The notes beneath the pieces were generated by a model. The model made no database searches, had not been told where the DNA came from, and saw only the letters and a list, made by a program, of their open reading frames with translations. This document shows positions 18,632 to 26,682 of a stretch of DNA of 37,126 bases, in pieces. The stretch comes from Gammaproteobacteria bacterium. GTDB taxonomy: Bacteria > Pseudomonadota > Gammaproteobacteria > Steroidobacterales > Woeseiaceae. Positions within the stretch are counted from its first letter, which is position 1. Every line of letters starts with the position of its first letter. A program made the translations under genes and the position numbers. The stretch lies in assembly GCA_029863305.1 (NCBI GenBank), contig JAOTVR010000030.1, positions 1-37,126 of the forward strand, given 5' to 3'.

Positions 18632-18976
18632 CTAGATTTTTTCCTTGATCCGCGCAGCCTTGCCCGTACGACCACGCAGATAGTAAAGCTTGGCGCGGCG
18701 TACATCACCGCGACGCTTCACCTCGATCGAATCGACGACCGGACTGTAAGTCTGGAATACTCGCTCAACGCCCTCACCGTGCGAAATCTTGCGCACCGTG
18801 AACGATGAATTCAGGCCTCGATTACGCTTTGCAATCACAACGCCTTCGAAAGCCTGCAAACGCTCGCGTGTACCTTCCTTGACCTTTACCTGAACAACGA
18901 TCGTGTCGCCCGGAGAAAACTCGGGGATTTGCTTGTTCATTTGTTCCTGTTCGATCGCTTCGATTATTTTGCTCAT
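18632..18976 (-). CDS. rplS: 50S ribosomal protein bL19
   Basis: This is 114 residues long, the usual bL19 size. The family is shown by [42 protein letters not shown] and [19 protein letters not shown]. bL19 sits at the 30S-50S interface. I chose ATG 18976 since [13 protein letters not shown] matches the E. coli start; a GTG at 18985 overlapping the trmD stop would add three residues. It is the last gene of the ffh/rpsP operon. A GC-rich imperfect hairpin lies just downstream (about 18597-18620), but without a clear T-run. Confidence 0.97.
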   Translation of the reverse strand: MSKIIEAIEQEQMNKQIPEFSPGDTIVVQVKVKEGTRERLQAFEGVVIAKRNRGLNSSFTVRKISHGEGVERVFQTYSPVVDSIEVKRRGDVRRAKLYYLRGRTGKAARIKEKI

Positions 18977-18981
18977 GTCTC

Positions 18982-19740
18982 TCACCCGGGCCGCGATAAC
19001 GGTTTGCCCCGCTCCTTCAAAAACTCATCCAGCAACTTGCGCTGCTCCTGATCCAAATCCAACTTCTCGAGCAAGTCCGGACGGCGCAAAAAGCTCCGAC
19101 CTAAAGCCTGCTTCTGGCGCCAACGCGCGATTCGGGCATGGTCTCCCGACAACAACACGGCTGGCACACGCTGCCCGGCAACAAGCTCCGGACGTGTGTA
19201 GTGCGGGTGGTCAAGCAGCCCGTCCATAAACGAGTCCTGCATTGCTGACGCTGCATCGCCAAGCACCCCCGGCAACAACCGCACTACGGCATCGATCACC
19301 GCCATTGCGGCAATCTCGCCTCCGGACAAGACGAAGTCACCCAGTGACAACTCCTCGTCCACCTCGCTTTCGATCAGCCGCTCGTCGATACCTTCGTAGC
19401 GGCCGGCCAACAGGACAAAGCCCTGCAGGCCCGCGAATCGTCTGGCATCCACCTGGTCAAACACCTTGCCCTGCGGCGACAGGCAGATTACCGGACTGCC
19501 CGCAGGCAGACTGTCTTTCGCCTGGCGTATGGCCCTGGCGGTCGGCTCGTACTTCAGAACCATCCCGGGGCCACCCCCGTAGGGTCGGTCATCGACCGTG
19601 CGATGTACATCTTCGGCAAAATCGCGCGGATTCTCGCACTGCAGCGACAGCAACTGTCGTTCCACCGCGCGCCCGACGACGCCATATTCGCACACCTGAC
19701 CTACCAGTTCCGGGAACAAGCTGACCACCGCAATGTGCAT
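18982..19740 (-). CDS. trmD: tRNA (guanine-N1-)-methyltransferase TrmD
   Basis: This 252-residue SPOUT-class enzyme methylates G37 of tRNAs with G at position 36, preventing +1 frameshifts. The SAM-binding trefoil knot is [10 protein letters not shown] (112-121) with [12 protein letters not shown] (131-142). R154 and D169, which correspond by number to catalytic residues of E. coli TrmD, are present. ATG 19740 ([12 protein letters not shown]) is the family start; an in-frame upstream extension to 19791 overlaps rimM and is not conserved-looking. It follows rimM by 4 bp in the standard operon. Confidence 0.97.
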   Translation of the reverse strand: MHIAVVSLFPELVGQVCEYGVVGRAVERQLLSLQCENPRDFAEDVHRTVDDRPYGGGPGMVLKYEPTARAIRQAKDSLPAGSPVICLSPQGKVFDQVDARRFAGLQGFVLLAGRYEGIDERLIESEVDEELSLGDFVLSGGEIAAMAVIDAVVRLLPGVLGDAASAMQDSFMDGLLDHPHYTRPELVAGQRVPAVLLSGDHARIARWRQKQALGRSFLRRPDLLEKLDLDQEQRKLLDEFLKERGKPLSRPG

Positions 19741-19744
19741 CGTG

Positions 19745-20224
19745 TCAGTCCCACTCCCAATCGACGCTGATGATGCCCGTGGCGAAATCAACGTCGAGAA
19801 TTACTTTCTCTGCGATGAACGGAATCAACCGCTCTCGCTCTCCCTCGGTCACCAACACGTCGTTGGCGCCGGTTTCCATCAAATACGCAACCCGCCCCAG
19901 TTCGCTGCCGTCGCGGTTCACGACCCGCATCCCTTCGAGATCGGCCCAGTAATAAGTGCCTGCGCCTGCATCCGGCAAACTGTCACGCGCGATCGCTATG
20001 TCACATCCAATCAGGTCGGCTGCATGATCCCGATCATCGACCCCGTGCAGGTGTGCGATTACCGCTTTCCCATGCCGCTGCCCTTCCTGAATCGAAACAG
20101 CCTGCCACTCGCCTTTCTTTTTCAGATACCAGCCGCCGTAATCGAGAATCGCTTCACGTGGCTGGGTATACGAGAACACCCTGACCCAGCCTTTGACCCC
20201 GAACAGACCGGATATCCGGCCCAC
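19745..20224 (-). CDS. rimM: Ribosome maturation factor RimM
   Basis: From GTG 20224 the protein has 159 residues. The N-terminal RimM domain has GRISGLFGVKGWVRVFSYT, and the C-terminal PRC barrel contains YYWADLEGMRVVNRDG and METGANDVLVTEG and ends EVDFATGIISVDWEWD-like. RimM binds S19 and aids 30S maturation. The GTG start cuts into the first beta-strand, since homologues have several residues before VGRI. No ATG, GTG or TTG lies further upstream in frame; a CTG at 20254 overlapping the rpsP stop would give 169 residues. The true start is therefore uncertain. Confidence 0.93.
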   Translation of the reverse strand: MGRISGLFGVKGWVRVFSYTQPREAILDYGGWYLKKKGEWQAVSIQEGQRHGKAVIAHLHGVDDRDHAADLIGCDIAIARDSLPDAGAGTYYWADLEGMRVVNRDGSELGRVAYLMETGANDVLVTEGERERLIPFIAEKVILDVDFATGIISVDWEWD

Positions 20225-20250
20225 CAGCAGCGGCTGTTCCAGTTCTTGTA

Positions 20251-20508
20251 TCAGTTGCTGGCCTGGGCCTTGCGGTGCGACTTCAGCAACGATGCCACTC
20301 GATCGGAAGGCTGTGCGCCCCGGCCGATCCAGAAATCCACGCGCTCGACATCGATGCGCAGATTCTCTTCGTGCTCCTTGCCAACCGGATTGAAGAAACC
20401 CACACGTTCGATATACCGGCCGTCCCGACGATTGCGGCTGTCGGTGACCACCAGGTGATAAAAAGGATGCTTTTTCGCGCCTGCGCGCGAAAGACGAATA
20501 CTAACCAT
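20251..20508 (-). CDS. rpsP: 30S ribosomal protein bS16
   Basis: This 85-residue protein shows the whole bS16 pattern: [39 protein letters not shown] and the C-terminal DRVASLLKS. bS16 is an early-binding 30S assembly protein. I chose ATG 20508; an in-frame codon at 20559 would add 17 unconserved residues. A good promoter lies 70-100 bp upstream, so the rpsP-rimM-trmD-rplS group can be transcribed apart from ffh. Its TGA lies at 20253-20251, overlapping a candidate CTG start of rimM. Confidence 0.97.
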   Translation of the reverse strand: MVSIRLSRAGAKKHPFYHLVVTDSRNRRDGRYIERVGFFNPVGKEHEENLRIDVERVDFWIGRGAQPSDRVASLLKSHRKAQASN

Positions 20509-20577
20509 TGTTTTCCCGTTAAAAATACGTGACAGGCGGACATGCCTCGGCTCGAGCATTGCCCGAGTAGGATGCGC

Positions 20578-20605
20578 ATTGTACCGGTTTCAAACCAAAT
20601 GTGAA
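20578..20605 (-). promoter_or_regulatory. Promoter for rpsP-rimM-trmD-rplS
   Basis: On the minus strand TTCACA (20605-20600) is followed after 16 bp by TACAAT (20583-20578), each one or two bases from the sigma-70 consensus. The predicted start near 20571 gives a leader of about 60 nt before rpsP. The leader contains CTCGG and CCGAG arms (about 20565-20543) that could form a hairpin, possibly for translational control. Confidence 0.6.
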
Positions 20606-20643
20606 GCGTTTTCGTGACGAATAATTCGAGGAATTTCCGTGGC

Positions 20644-22005
20644 TTAGCGCATTCCTGGCGGCAGGCCACGGGCGGACATGCCGCGCATCATCTTTTTCAT
20701 GCCGCCGCGGGACATTTTTCGCATCATTTTCTCCATCTGCGTGAACTGCTTCAGTAGTCGATTAACGTCCTGAATCTGCAGGCCGGAGCCAGCGGCAATG
20801 CGCTTTTTTCGTGAACCGTTGATTGTTTTCGGGAAGCGGCGTTCGCCCGGCGTCATCGAGTTGATAATAGCCACCTGCCGCCTGAGCTGCTGTTCGTTGG
20901 CGCTGTCTTTGAGTGCCGCCGGGTTGACATTGCCGGGTATCGGCAGCTTCTCGAGCATCGCCGCCATGCCGCCCATGTTCATCATTTGCTCGAGCTGGTC
21001 TCTGAGATCCGACAGATCGAAGCCACGCCCCTTCTGCAGCTTCCTGGCGAGCTTTTGTGTCTTTTCCTTGCTGACCTTGTCTTCAATCTCCTCGACCAGC
21101 GTCAACACATCGCCCATACCGAGAATTCGCGATGCCATGCGGTCGGGGTGAAAGGCCTCGAGCGCATCGACTTTCTCACCCACGCCGAGGAAACGGATGG
21201 GCTTGCCCGTGACCTCGCGAACCGACAGGGCGACACCACCTTTTGCATCACCATCCGCTTTGGTCAGAACCACGCCAGTCAATGGCAGACTTCGATCAAA
21301 AGCCATGGCCGCGTTGACCGCATCCTGGCCGGCCATGCTATCGACGATGAACAGCGTTTCAGTCGCCTTCGCTCTTGCATGCACGGCGACGACCTCATCC
21401 ATCATCTCGTCATCGACATGCAGGCGCCCGGCCGTGTCCACAATCAGCACGTCAGCATGTGAACGTCGCGCGTCGTCGAGTGCGCGATCGACAATCCGCA
21501 CCGGCTTGTCCTCGCTGCTACTGGGGCAATGCAGTGCGCCAACTTCGCCAGCCAATGTCTCGAGCTGCAGGATGGCTGCCGGACGATAAACGTCGGCACT
21601 GACAAGCATGACACGCTTCTTGTCTTTCTCGATCAGTCGTTTGGCAAGCTTGGCCGCAGTCGTTGTTTTTCCCGCACCCTGCAGACCGGCCAACAGAATG
21701 ACCACGGGGGGCTGTGCTTTGAATTCGAGTGGCGCGTGCTCTCCGCCGAGAATTCTGACGAGTTCGGCATGTATGACCTTCACGAAGGCCTGGCCCGGCG
21801 TCAGACTCTTGCTGACTTCCTCTCCAATCGCCTGGTCACGTATGCGATCGATGAATGACTTGACGACGGGCAATGCGACGTCGGCTTCCAGAAGCGCAAG
21901 CCTAACCTGACGCAATGTGTCCTTGATATTGCCTTCGGTGAGGCGGCCTTTGCCGCTGAGGCTGCGCGCTGCCTCGGAAAGTCTGCCGGTAAGATTTTCA
22001 AACAT
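20644..22005 (-). CDS. ffh: Signal recognition particle protein Ffh (SRP54)
   Basis: This 453-residue GTPase delivers nascent membrane proteins to the FtsY receptor together with 4.5S RNA. N domain residues 1-100; G domain with GLQGAGKTT (107-115), DTAGR (190-194) and TKADGDAKGG; and a methionine-rich M domain from about residue 300, ending in MEKMMRKMSRGGMKKMMRG. Length equals E. coli Ffh (453 aa). No clear Shine-Dalgarno precedes the ATG (CTCGCCGC). A perfect 12-bp palindrome lies about 30 bp upstream. rpsP follows after a 135-bp gap that has its own promoter. Confidence 0.98.
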   Translation of the reverse strand: MFENLTGRLSEAARSLSGKGRLTEGNIKDTLRQVRLALLEADVALPVVKSFIDRIRDQAIGEEVSKSLTPGQAFVKVIHAELVRILGGEHAPLEFKAQPPVVILLAGLQGAGKTTTAAKLAKRLIEKDKKRVMLVSADVYRPAAILQLETLAGEVGALHCPSSSEDKPVRIVDRALDDARRSHADVLIVDTAGRLHVDDEMMDEVVAVHARAKATETLFIVDSMAGQDAVNAAMAFDRSLPLTGVVLTKADGDAKGGVALSVREVTGKPIRFLGVGEKVDALEAFHPDRMASRILGMGDVLTLVEEIEDKVSKEKTQKLARKLQKGRGFDLSDLRDQLEQMMNMGGMAAMLEKLPIPGNVNPAALKDSANEQQLRRQVAIINSMTPGERRFPKTINGSRKKRIAAGSGLQIQDVNRLLKQFTQMEKMMRKMSRGGMKKMMRGMSARGLPPGMR

Positions 22006-22035
22006 GCGGCGAGTTTAAGGGCCCTGTCGGGAATC

Positions 22036-22047
22036 GGCAATATTGCC
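22036..22047. promoter_or_regulatory. Perfect 12-bp palindrome upstream of ffh
   Basis: GGCAATATTGCC at 22036-22047 is a perfect palindrome 31 bp before the ffh start. It is directly followed on the plus strand by CACCAG (22047-22052) and CTGGTG (22065-22070), a 6-bp inverted repeat with a 12-base loop. The palindrome could be an operator for ffh, and the second repeat could end transcripts of the upstream phosphodiesterase gene, though no T-run follows it. Confidence 0.3.
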
Positions 22048-22112
22048 ACCAGGATTAACGCCTGCTGGTGAAGACGGCTGCGCTCCAGGCAGGACCGAAA
22101 ATACTCCGACGC

Positions 22113-22880
22113 TCAAACCGAGAGCACAGTGCCCCTTGAGAGCATGCGGATATTCTTCGCCGGCGCGGCCTTGATGACCTGTTCGTAAATTCTGTCCTCT
22201 TCGCCCGGCTTCATCCCCGTCAGCCAGATCTCGGGCGAATGCCGCAGGCGCTTCAGGTCTGCCGTCAACGTCCGCGGACAATAGTGGCCGGCCTCCGTCG
22301 CCAGGCCTTCCATTTCATCGGGGAATGACACCTCGATGACCAGTACTTTCAGGTCATCGCATGCATTGAGCACGGGCCATAATGTCTCGTTTGTCTTCGT
22401 ATCGCCGCTGACCGCGAACGCGCCACCGGAGTTCTGCACGGTATAACCTAATGTTGGCACGGTGTGCATCACGTCAACCGCGTAGAAATTTCTGTGTTTG
22501 ATCGTGACTGTGTCTCCGGGGCTACAGACCTGGTAGCGCAGCATCGGATTCTCGGCAGACGGTAACTTCGCGAAATCGGGCCAGATGACACCATTGAACA
22601 AGTGATCCTGAATCGCGCGCAGAGTCTCCTCACGAGCGTATACGGTCAGTGGCTCAGTAAAATTCTCATCGAAGACGCGATCGGCAAGCATCGGCAAACC
22701 GGCAATATGGTCCAGGTGCGCGTGCGTCAGGAATACATGACGGATCGAGTCGATATCCTGCAACTCGAGATCGCCAATACCGGTACCGGCATCGATCAGG
22801 ACATCGTCATCGACCAACATCGCCGACGTGCGCGATCCCGCGCCAATACCGCCACTACAACCCAGAATTTGAATACGCAT
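22113..22880 (-). CDS. Class II 3',5'-cyclic-nucleotide phosphodiesterase-like metallohydrolase
   Basis: This 255-residue metallo-beta-lactamase-fold protein has the metal motif THAHLDH at residues 52-58 (HxHxDH), LIDAGTG near residue 29, and SGDTKTNE further on. The overall pattern (MRIQILGCSGGIGAGSRTSA start, HVFLTHAHLDHIAGLP, VIEVSFPDE) fits the PDEII group related to yeast PDE1 and Vibrio CpdP-type cyclic-AMP phosphodiesterases. Hydrolysis of cAMP is likely but not proven, as the fold serves many substrates. There is no signal peptide, so it is cytosolic. It is divergent from ypjD across 79 bp. Confidence 0.78.
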   Translation of the reverse strand: MRIQILGCSGGIGAGSRTSAMLVDDDVLIDAGTGIGDLELQDIDSIRHVFLTHAHLDHIAGLPMLADRVFDENFTEPLTVYAREETLRAIQDHLFNGVIWPDFAKLPSAENPMLRYQVCSPGDTVTIKHRNFYAVDVMHTVPTLGYTVQNSGGAFAVSGDTKTNETLWPVLNACDDLKVLVIEVSFPDEMEGLATEAGHYCPRTLTADLKRLRHSPEIWLTGMKPGEEDRIYEQVIKAAPAKNIRMLSRGTVLSV

Positions 22881-22920
22881 AACGTTGGGGTTCTATTGAA
22901 CTTCACCCTGTGGGATGATT

Positions 22921-22934
22921 CGTTCAACGGAACG
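22921..22934. promoter_or_regulatory. Small inverted repeat between divergent phosphodiesterase and ypjD genes
   Basis: CGTTC and GAACG form a 5-bp inverted repeat around AACG, 25-40 bp before the ypjD GTG. AACGTT also occurs at 22881-22886 and again at 22931-22936. The arrangement could be an operator for the divergent pair, but the repeat is short and may be chance. Confidence 0.2.
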
Positions 22935-22959
22935 TTAGGTTAACCACCGGCCGGTTTCT

Positions 22960-23766
22960 GTGTCTCAAATCACAATTCTTTTGCTGTACTTGTTGGCAGC
23001 CATCGCCTTCGCGATGTCGCGGTTGCCACGCTGCAGCGCCTATGTGCAGCCATTGCTGATCTCTGCCGTTGGATTTGCCGTGGCGGGACTCATGCTGCAT
23101 GGGCAGGGCCTCTACGTCGAGGTCAATCGCGCAAGCGGCCTGAGTGTGTCGCTCGCCGGAGCCGTATCGCTGATCGGATTTCAACTCGCCCTGATCGGAT
23201 TGCTGGGGGCGCTGGAGCCGTCTTTGCGTGGCATGGCGGCCGGCCTGCTAATGCTGGCTGCTATCGCCACCGCACCGATAGGTATGCAGTCCGGTGCGGC
23301 GGCTACGTCGGGGCTATCCTGGCAAATACAGGCACATATCCTGATTGCGATGTTTGCCTACGGCCTGCTGACAGTCGGTGCAATCGTCGCGATCTACGCA
23401 CTGGTTCAGGACCGACGACTGCGCGCTGGAAAATTATCGCCGGTCAATCATCTGTTCGCGCCGCTGGAAACCACGGAAAAGATGTTGTTTGGTGTCGCCG
23501 CAGCAGGATTTTCGGGCCTGCTGCTCGCGGTTTTGTCGGGGTTCGCGTTCGTCGAGGACCTGTTCGCGCAACATCTGGCGCACAAAACGGCATTTTCGCT
23601 GTTGGCTTTGTTGCTGTTCGGCATCCTGGTTGCGGGACGGTTGTTTGCCGGCTGGCGCGGCAAGCGTGCCGTCTACCTCTACCTGTGGGGATTCGCGTTT
23701 CTGTGCCTTGCCTATTTTGGCAGCCGCTATGTGCTGGAAGAGCTGCTCAACCGGAGTTGGGGCTGA
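22960..23766 (+). CDS. ypjD: YpjD/CcsA-like inner membrane protein
   Basis: This 268-residue protein has about eight transmembrane segments and belongs to the cytochrome c assembly (CcsA/HemX-like) family. Conserved-looking histidines are H127 in IQAHILIAMFAYG and H209 in LAHKTAFSLLALLLFG, typical of YpjD proteins. E. coli ypjD also lies beside ffh and the corB gene yfjD, the same neighbourhood as here. The exact role is unsettled; involvement in heme handling or magnesium transport has been suggested from family and context. The start is GTG at 22960. A perfect small hairpin (GTCCGG-TCG-CCGGAC, 23769-23783) follows the stop. Confidence 0.85.
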   Translation: MSQITILLLYLLAAIAFAMSRLPRCSAYVQPLLISAVGFAVAGLMLHGQGLYVEVNRASGLSVSLAGAVSLIGFQLALIGLLGALEPSLRGMAAGLLMLAAIATAPIGMQSGAAATSGLSWQIQAHILIAMFAYGLLTVGAIVAIYALVQDRRLRAGKLSPVNHLFAPLETTEKMLFGVAAAGFSGLLLAVLSGFAFVEDLFAQHLAHKTAFSLLALLLFGILVAGRLFAGWRGKRAVYLYLWGFAFLCLAYFGSRYVLEELLNRSWG

Positions 23767-23797
23767 CGGTCCGGTCGCCGGACTGAGACCCTGATTC

Positions 23798-23853
23798 TTG
23801 ACAGTCTGTTTGCGTCCTGCTGAAGTGCGAGGGTAAGGATGATTAAGGAGGTG
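23798..23853 (+). promoter_or_regulatory. Candidate promoter and strong ribosome binding site of corB
   Basis: A perfect -35 TTGACA lies at 23798-23803; the element 17 bp downstream (TGAAGT) is a poor -10, so the promoter is uncertain. AAGGAGGTG at 23845-23853 is a near-perfect anti-16S match. It selects the TTG at 23862 as corB start, which otherwise would be a weak initiation codon. Confidence 0.45.
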
Positions 23854-23861
23854 GCCTTTCT

Positions 23862-25139
23862 TTGGGCGATGACGTTCCCCTAGCAGCTTTAATCGGGCTG
23901 CTCGTCACATTGCTGGTACTTTCCGCGTTTTTCTCTGGCTCGGAAACGGCATTAATGAGCCTGAACCGCTACCAACTTCGCCATAAAGCCCGCGAAGGCC
24001 ATCGCGGCGCCAAACTCGCCGAGCGTCTTTTGCAGCGCCCTGATCGCCTGATCGGCTTGATTCTGCTTGGCAATAACCTCGTAAATTTCTCGGCTGCTTC
24101 CCTGGTCGCGATCATCGCATTGAAGATCGGTGGCCAACCGGCGGTCGCACTCGGCACATTGATTCTGACTCTGGTCGTGCTGATCTTTTCCGAGGCCGCG
24201 CCCAAAACGCTGGCGGCACTGCACCCGGAGCGTCTCGCCTTTCCGGCAGCAGTCATTTATTCCCCGCTGCTCAGGATTACCTACCCGATAGTCTGGCTGA
24301 CGAACGCCGCATCAAACGGCGTTCTGTATCTATTTGGCGTGCGTGACAACAACCACAATTTGCACGCGTTGACGCGTGAAGAACTGCGCACACTCGTGCA
24401 CGATGCAGGCGGCCGAATCTCGAATCGCTACCGGCAGATGCTGATCAGCATTCTCGATCTCGAAAAGGTCACTGTCGACGACGTCATGGTGCCGCACAAT
24501 GAAATCGTCGGCATCGATCTCGATGACGAGCCCGATGAGATAGAGCGCATCATCAATGAAAGCCGGCACACGCGACTACCGGTGTATCGTGACAATATCG
24601 ATCAAGTGGTTGGCATCCTGCACCTGCGACGACTCGCGAATCTCGCGCAGCGCTCGTTCAATCAGGAAGATCTGAGCGAACTGCTCGAGGAGCCCTATTT
24701 CGTCCCTGAGGGCACGCCACTCAGCACACAACTCGTGCAGTTTCAGCGCCGCCGCAAACGCATCGCTCTCGTTGTCGACGAGTACGGTGATATTCAGGGC
24801 ATCGTAACCCTCGAAGATATTCTCGAGGAGATCGTCGGTGAGTTTACAACCGATCCTGCCGATGACATTGACGACGTCATCCAGGAAGAAAACAACACCT
24901 GGATCGTCGATGGTACGGCGAACATTCGTGAACTGAATCGATCACAGGACTGGGACTTGCCCACGGACGGACCGAAGACGGTCAACGGCCTTATCCTGGA
25001 GTTACTCGAAACCATCCCCGAACCAAGGACTTGCCTCAAGGTCAGCGGCTACCCGATCGAAATCATAGAAACGGACGACAATAGAATCCGTACGGTACGA
25101 GTCGGACAGCGTATCGACGAAACGGAAACTGCCGCTTAA
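23862..25139 (+). CDS. corB: CorB/YfjD-type CNNM and CBS domain transporter
   Basis: This 425-residue membrane protein has an N-terminal DUF21/CNNM domain with several transmembrane segments and the motif FFSGSETALMSLNRYQL at 23-39. Two CBS domains follow at about 200-320 (VDDVMVPHNEIVGID, GIVTLEDILEEIVGEF), then a C-terminal CorC/HlyC domain ending in VRVGQR. CorB/CNNM proteins take part in magnesium export. It starts at TTG 23862 with a strong ribosome site. Adjacent ypjD and ffh reproduce the E. coli order. Its stop overlaps the convergent radA stop by 4 bp, and its terminator lies inside radA. Confidence 0.93.
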   Translation: MGDDVPLAALIGLLVTLLVLSAFFSGSETALMSLNRYQLRHKAREGHRGAKLAERLLQRPDRLIGLILLGNNLVNFSAASLVAIIALKIGGQPAVALGTLILTLVVLIFSEAAPKTLAALHPERLAFPAAVIYSPLLRITYPIVWLTNAASNGVLYLFGVRDNNHNLHALTREELRTLVHDAGGRISNRYRQMLISILDLEKVTVDDVMVPHNEIVGIDLDDEPDEIERIINESRHTRLPVYRDNIDQVVGILHLRRLANLAQRSFNQEDLSELLEEPYFVPEGTPLSTQLVQFQRRRKRIALVVDEYGDIQGIVTLEDILEEIVGEFTTDPADDIDDVIQEENNTWIVDGTANIRELNRSQDWDLPTDGPKTVNGLILELLETIPEPRTCLKVSGYPIEIIETDDNRIRTVRVGQRIDETETAA

Positions 25140-26476
25140 AACGCTGCGTCCAGCGCATCGCTGACACGCTTGACCCCGGTTACCCGGATACCTTGCGGGG
25201 CTTTTTTTGGCACATTGGCGTGCGGCACCAGCGCTTGCGTAAATCCCTGCTTGGCAGCCGCGGCGATGCGTTCCTCACCGAAACGAACGGGTCGAATCTC
25301 GCCGGCCAGCCCGATCTCACCGAAGCAAACCAGACGTTCGCTGCAAGCCTTGTTACGAAAGCTCGATACGATTGCCAGTAACGCGGGCAGGTCAACAGCA
25401 GTCTCATTGATTCGCAATCCGCCAACGACGTTGACAAACACGTCTTCGGCGCCCAGCGCGAGGTCGCCATGACGTTGCAGGACGGCCAGCAACAGAGCCA
25501 TGCGATTCTGGTCCAGTCCGGTGGCCTGCCTTTTGGGGTAACTGCTGTTGCCGTCAGCAACCAGCGCCTGAATCTCGACCAGTAGCGATCGGCTACCCTC
25601 CCAGGCCACCGACACTATGCTGCCAGGCTCGGTCACAGTCTCGCGCGACAAGAAGATCGCCGACGGATTGCTGACCTGACGAAAACCGGATTCGGTCATC
25701 GCGAAGACGCCCATTTCACCACTGGCGCCGAACCGGTTCTTCACCGAGCGAATCAGCGTGAATCGACTCGCCGGGTCACTTTCGAAATACAACACAGTAT
25801 CCACCATGTGCTCGACGACGCGCGGCCCGGCAATGGCTCCTTCTTTGGTTACATGACCGATGACAAAAACTGAGGTTTCGTTCTGCTTGGCAAACTGCAC
25901 GACGCCACCAACGCATTGTCGAAGTTGGGCGACGGAACCGGGCGCTGACGGCAACTCCGTACTCGTCATCGTCTGTATCGAATCGATAACCAGGACTTTC
26001 GCATCGCATTTGGAAGCGCAATCAAGAATGTGCTCCAGTGATGTCTCTGCGAGTATTTGGAGATTCGGAGACGCGAGGCCCAGTCGCTGCGACCGCTGCC
26101 CGATCTGACGCAAAGACTCTTCCCCCGTCGCATATAACACGGCGAGGCCGGCCGACAGGCTGGCTGATACCTGCTGTAGCAGTGTCGACTTGCCGACTCC
26201 CGGGTCGCCGCCCAGCAGGATGACGGCGCCAGGTACCAGTCCACCGCCCAACACACGATCAAATTCGGCAAATCCGGTCGCGTGTCGAGCCGCCAGATCG
26301 TCTGGCAGCGACTCCAGGCTGGACGGAGCGTTGCCGGTTTCGCGCACTGGCCGCGATGCGGCGATCCGGGTCTGTGCAAGCGTGTTCCACGCGGAGCAAT
26401 CGGGACATTGTCCGGCCCACTTGACGCTGTGCGCGCCGCACTCCGTGCAGACGTACGCTGTCTTAGCCTTTGGCAT
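25136..26476 (-). CDS. radA: DNA repair protein RadA
   Basis: This 446-residue RecA-like branch migration protein acts in recombinational repair. A four-cysteine zinc finger is at C10, C13, C24 and C27. Walker A is GDPGVGKST (90-98), the RadA-specific KNRFG is at 246-250, and the C-terminal Lon-like domain contains DLALGAEDVFVNVVGG and GEIGLAGEIRPV. Length is close to E. coli RadA (460 aa). It is divergent from the kinase gene downstream on the plus strand and overlaps corB by 4 bp at its 3' end. The last part of its coding DNA also serves as the corB terminator. Confidence 0.97.
   Translation of the reverse strand: MPKAKTAYVCTECGAHSVKWAGQCPDCSAWNTLAQTRIAASRPVRETGNAPSSLESLPDDLAARHATGFAEFDRVLGGGLVPGAVILLGGDPGVGKSTLLQQVSASLSAGLAVLYATGEESLRQIGQRSQRLGLASPNLQILAETSLEHILDCASKCDAKVLVIDSIQTMTSTELPSAPGSVAQLRQCVGGVVQFAKQNETSVFVIGHVTKEGAIAGPRVVEHMVDTVLYFESDPASRFTLIRSVKNRFGASGEMGVFAMTESGFRQVSNPSAIFLSRETVTEPGSIVSVAWEGSRSLLVEIQALVADGNSSYPKRQATGLDQNRMALLLAVLQRHGDLALGAEDVFVNVVGGLRINETAVDLPALLAIVSSFRNKACSERLVCFGEIGLAGEIRPVRFGEERIAAAAKQGFTQALVPHANVPKKAPQGIRVTGVKRVSDALDAAF
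25174..25208 (+). terminator. Intrinsic terminator of corB inside the radA 3' coding region
   Basis: CCCCG (25174-25178) pairs with CGGGG (25196-25200), with GGT and ACC able to extend the stem inward, and seven T follow at 25202-25208. It lies 35 bp after the corB stop, in the right orientation for corB, and within the antisense strand of the codons for RadA residues around KKAPQGIRVTG. Confidence 0.7.
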
Positions 26477-26682
26477 ACTTAAGTCACTGTTTTATATGTT
26501 GATTTTTCTACCGACGGACACGTCGCGAGGAGCTTGCGGACCTGCGTCACACCGGTACGCGCCGGGAGGCCAATGATAGCAAAGCTTTCAGCTCTGGTTA
26601 TTACATAAAAATGCCAACCCTATCTCATTAAGAATACTTGCCTTTTCCTATACTTCCGGCCTCGAAAAGGGATTTATTCGCG

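Noticed and set aside
26638-26682. Upstream TTG (26638) as start of the CHASE2 kinase
   Set aside because: It lacks a ribosome site and would lie upstream of a possible -10 (TATACT, 26649-26654); TTG 26683 has AAAAGGG at suitable distance. The choice is not certain.
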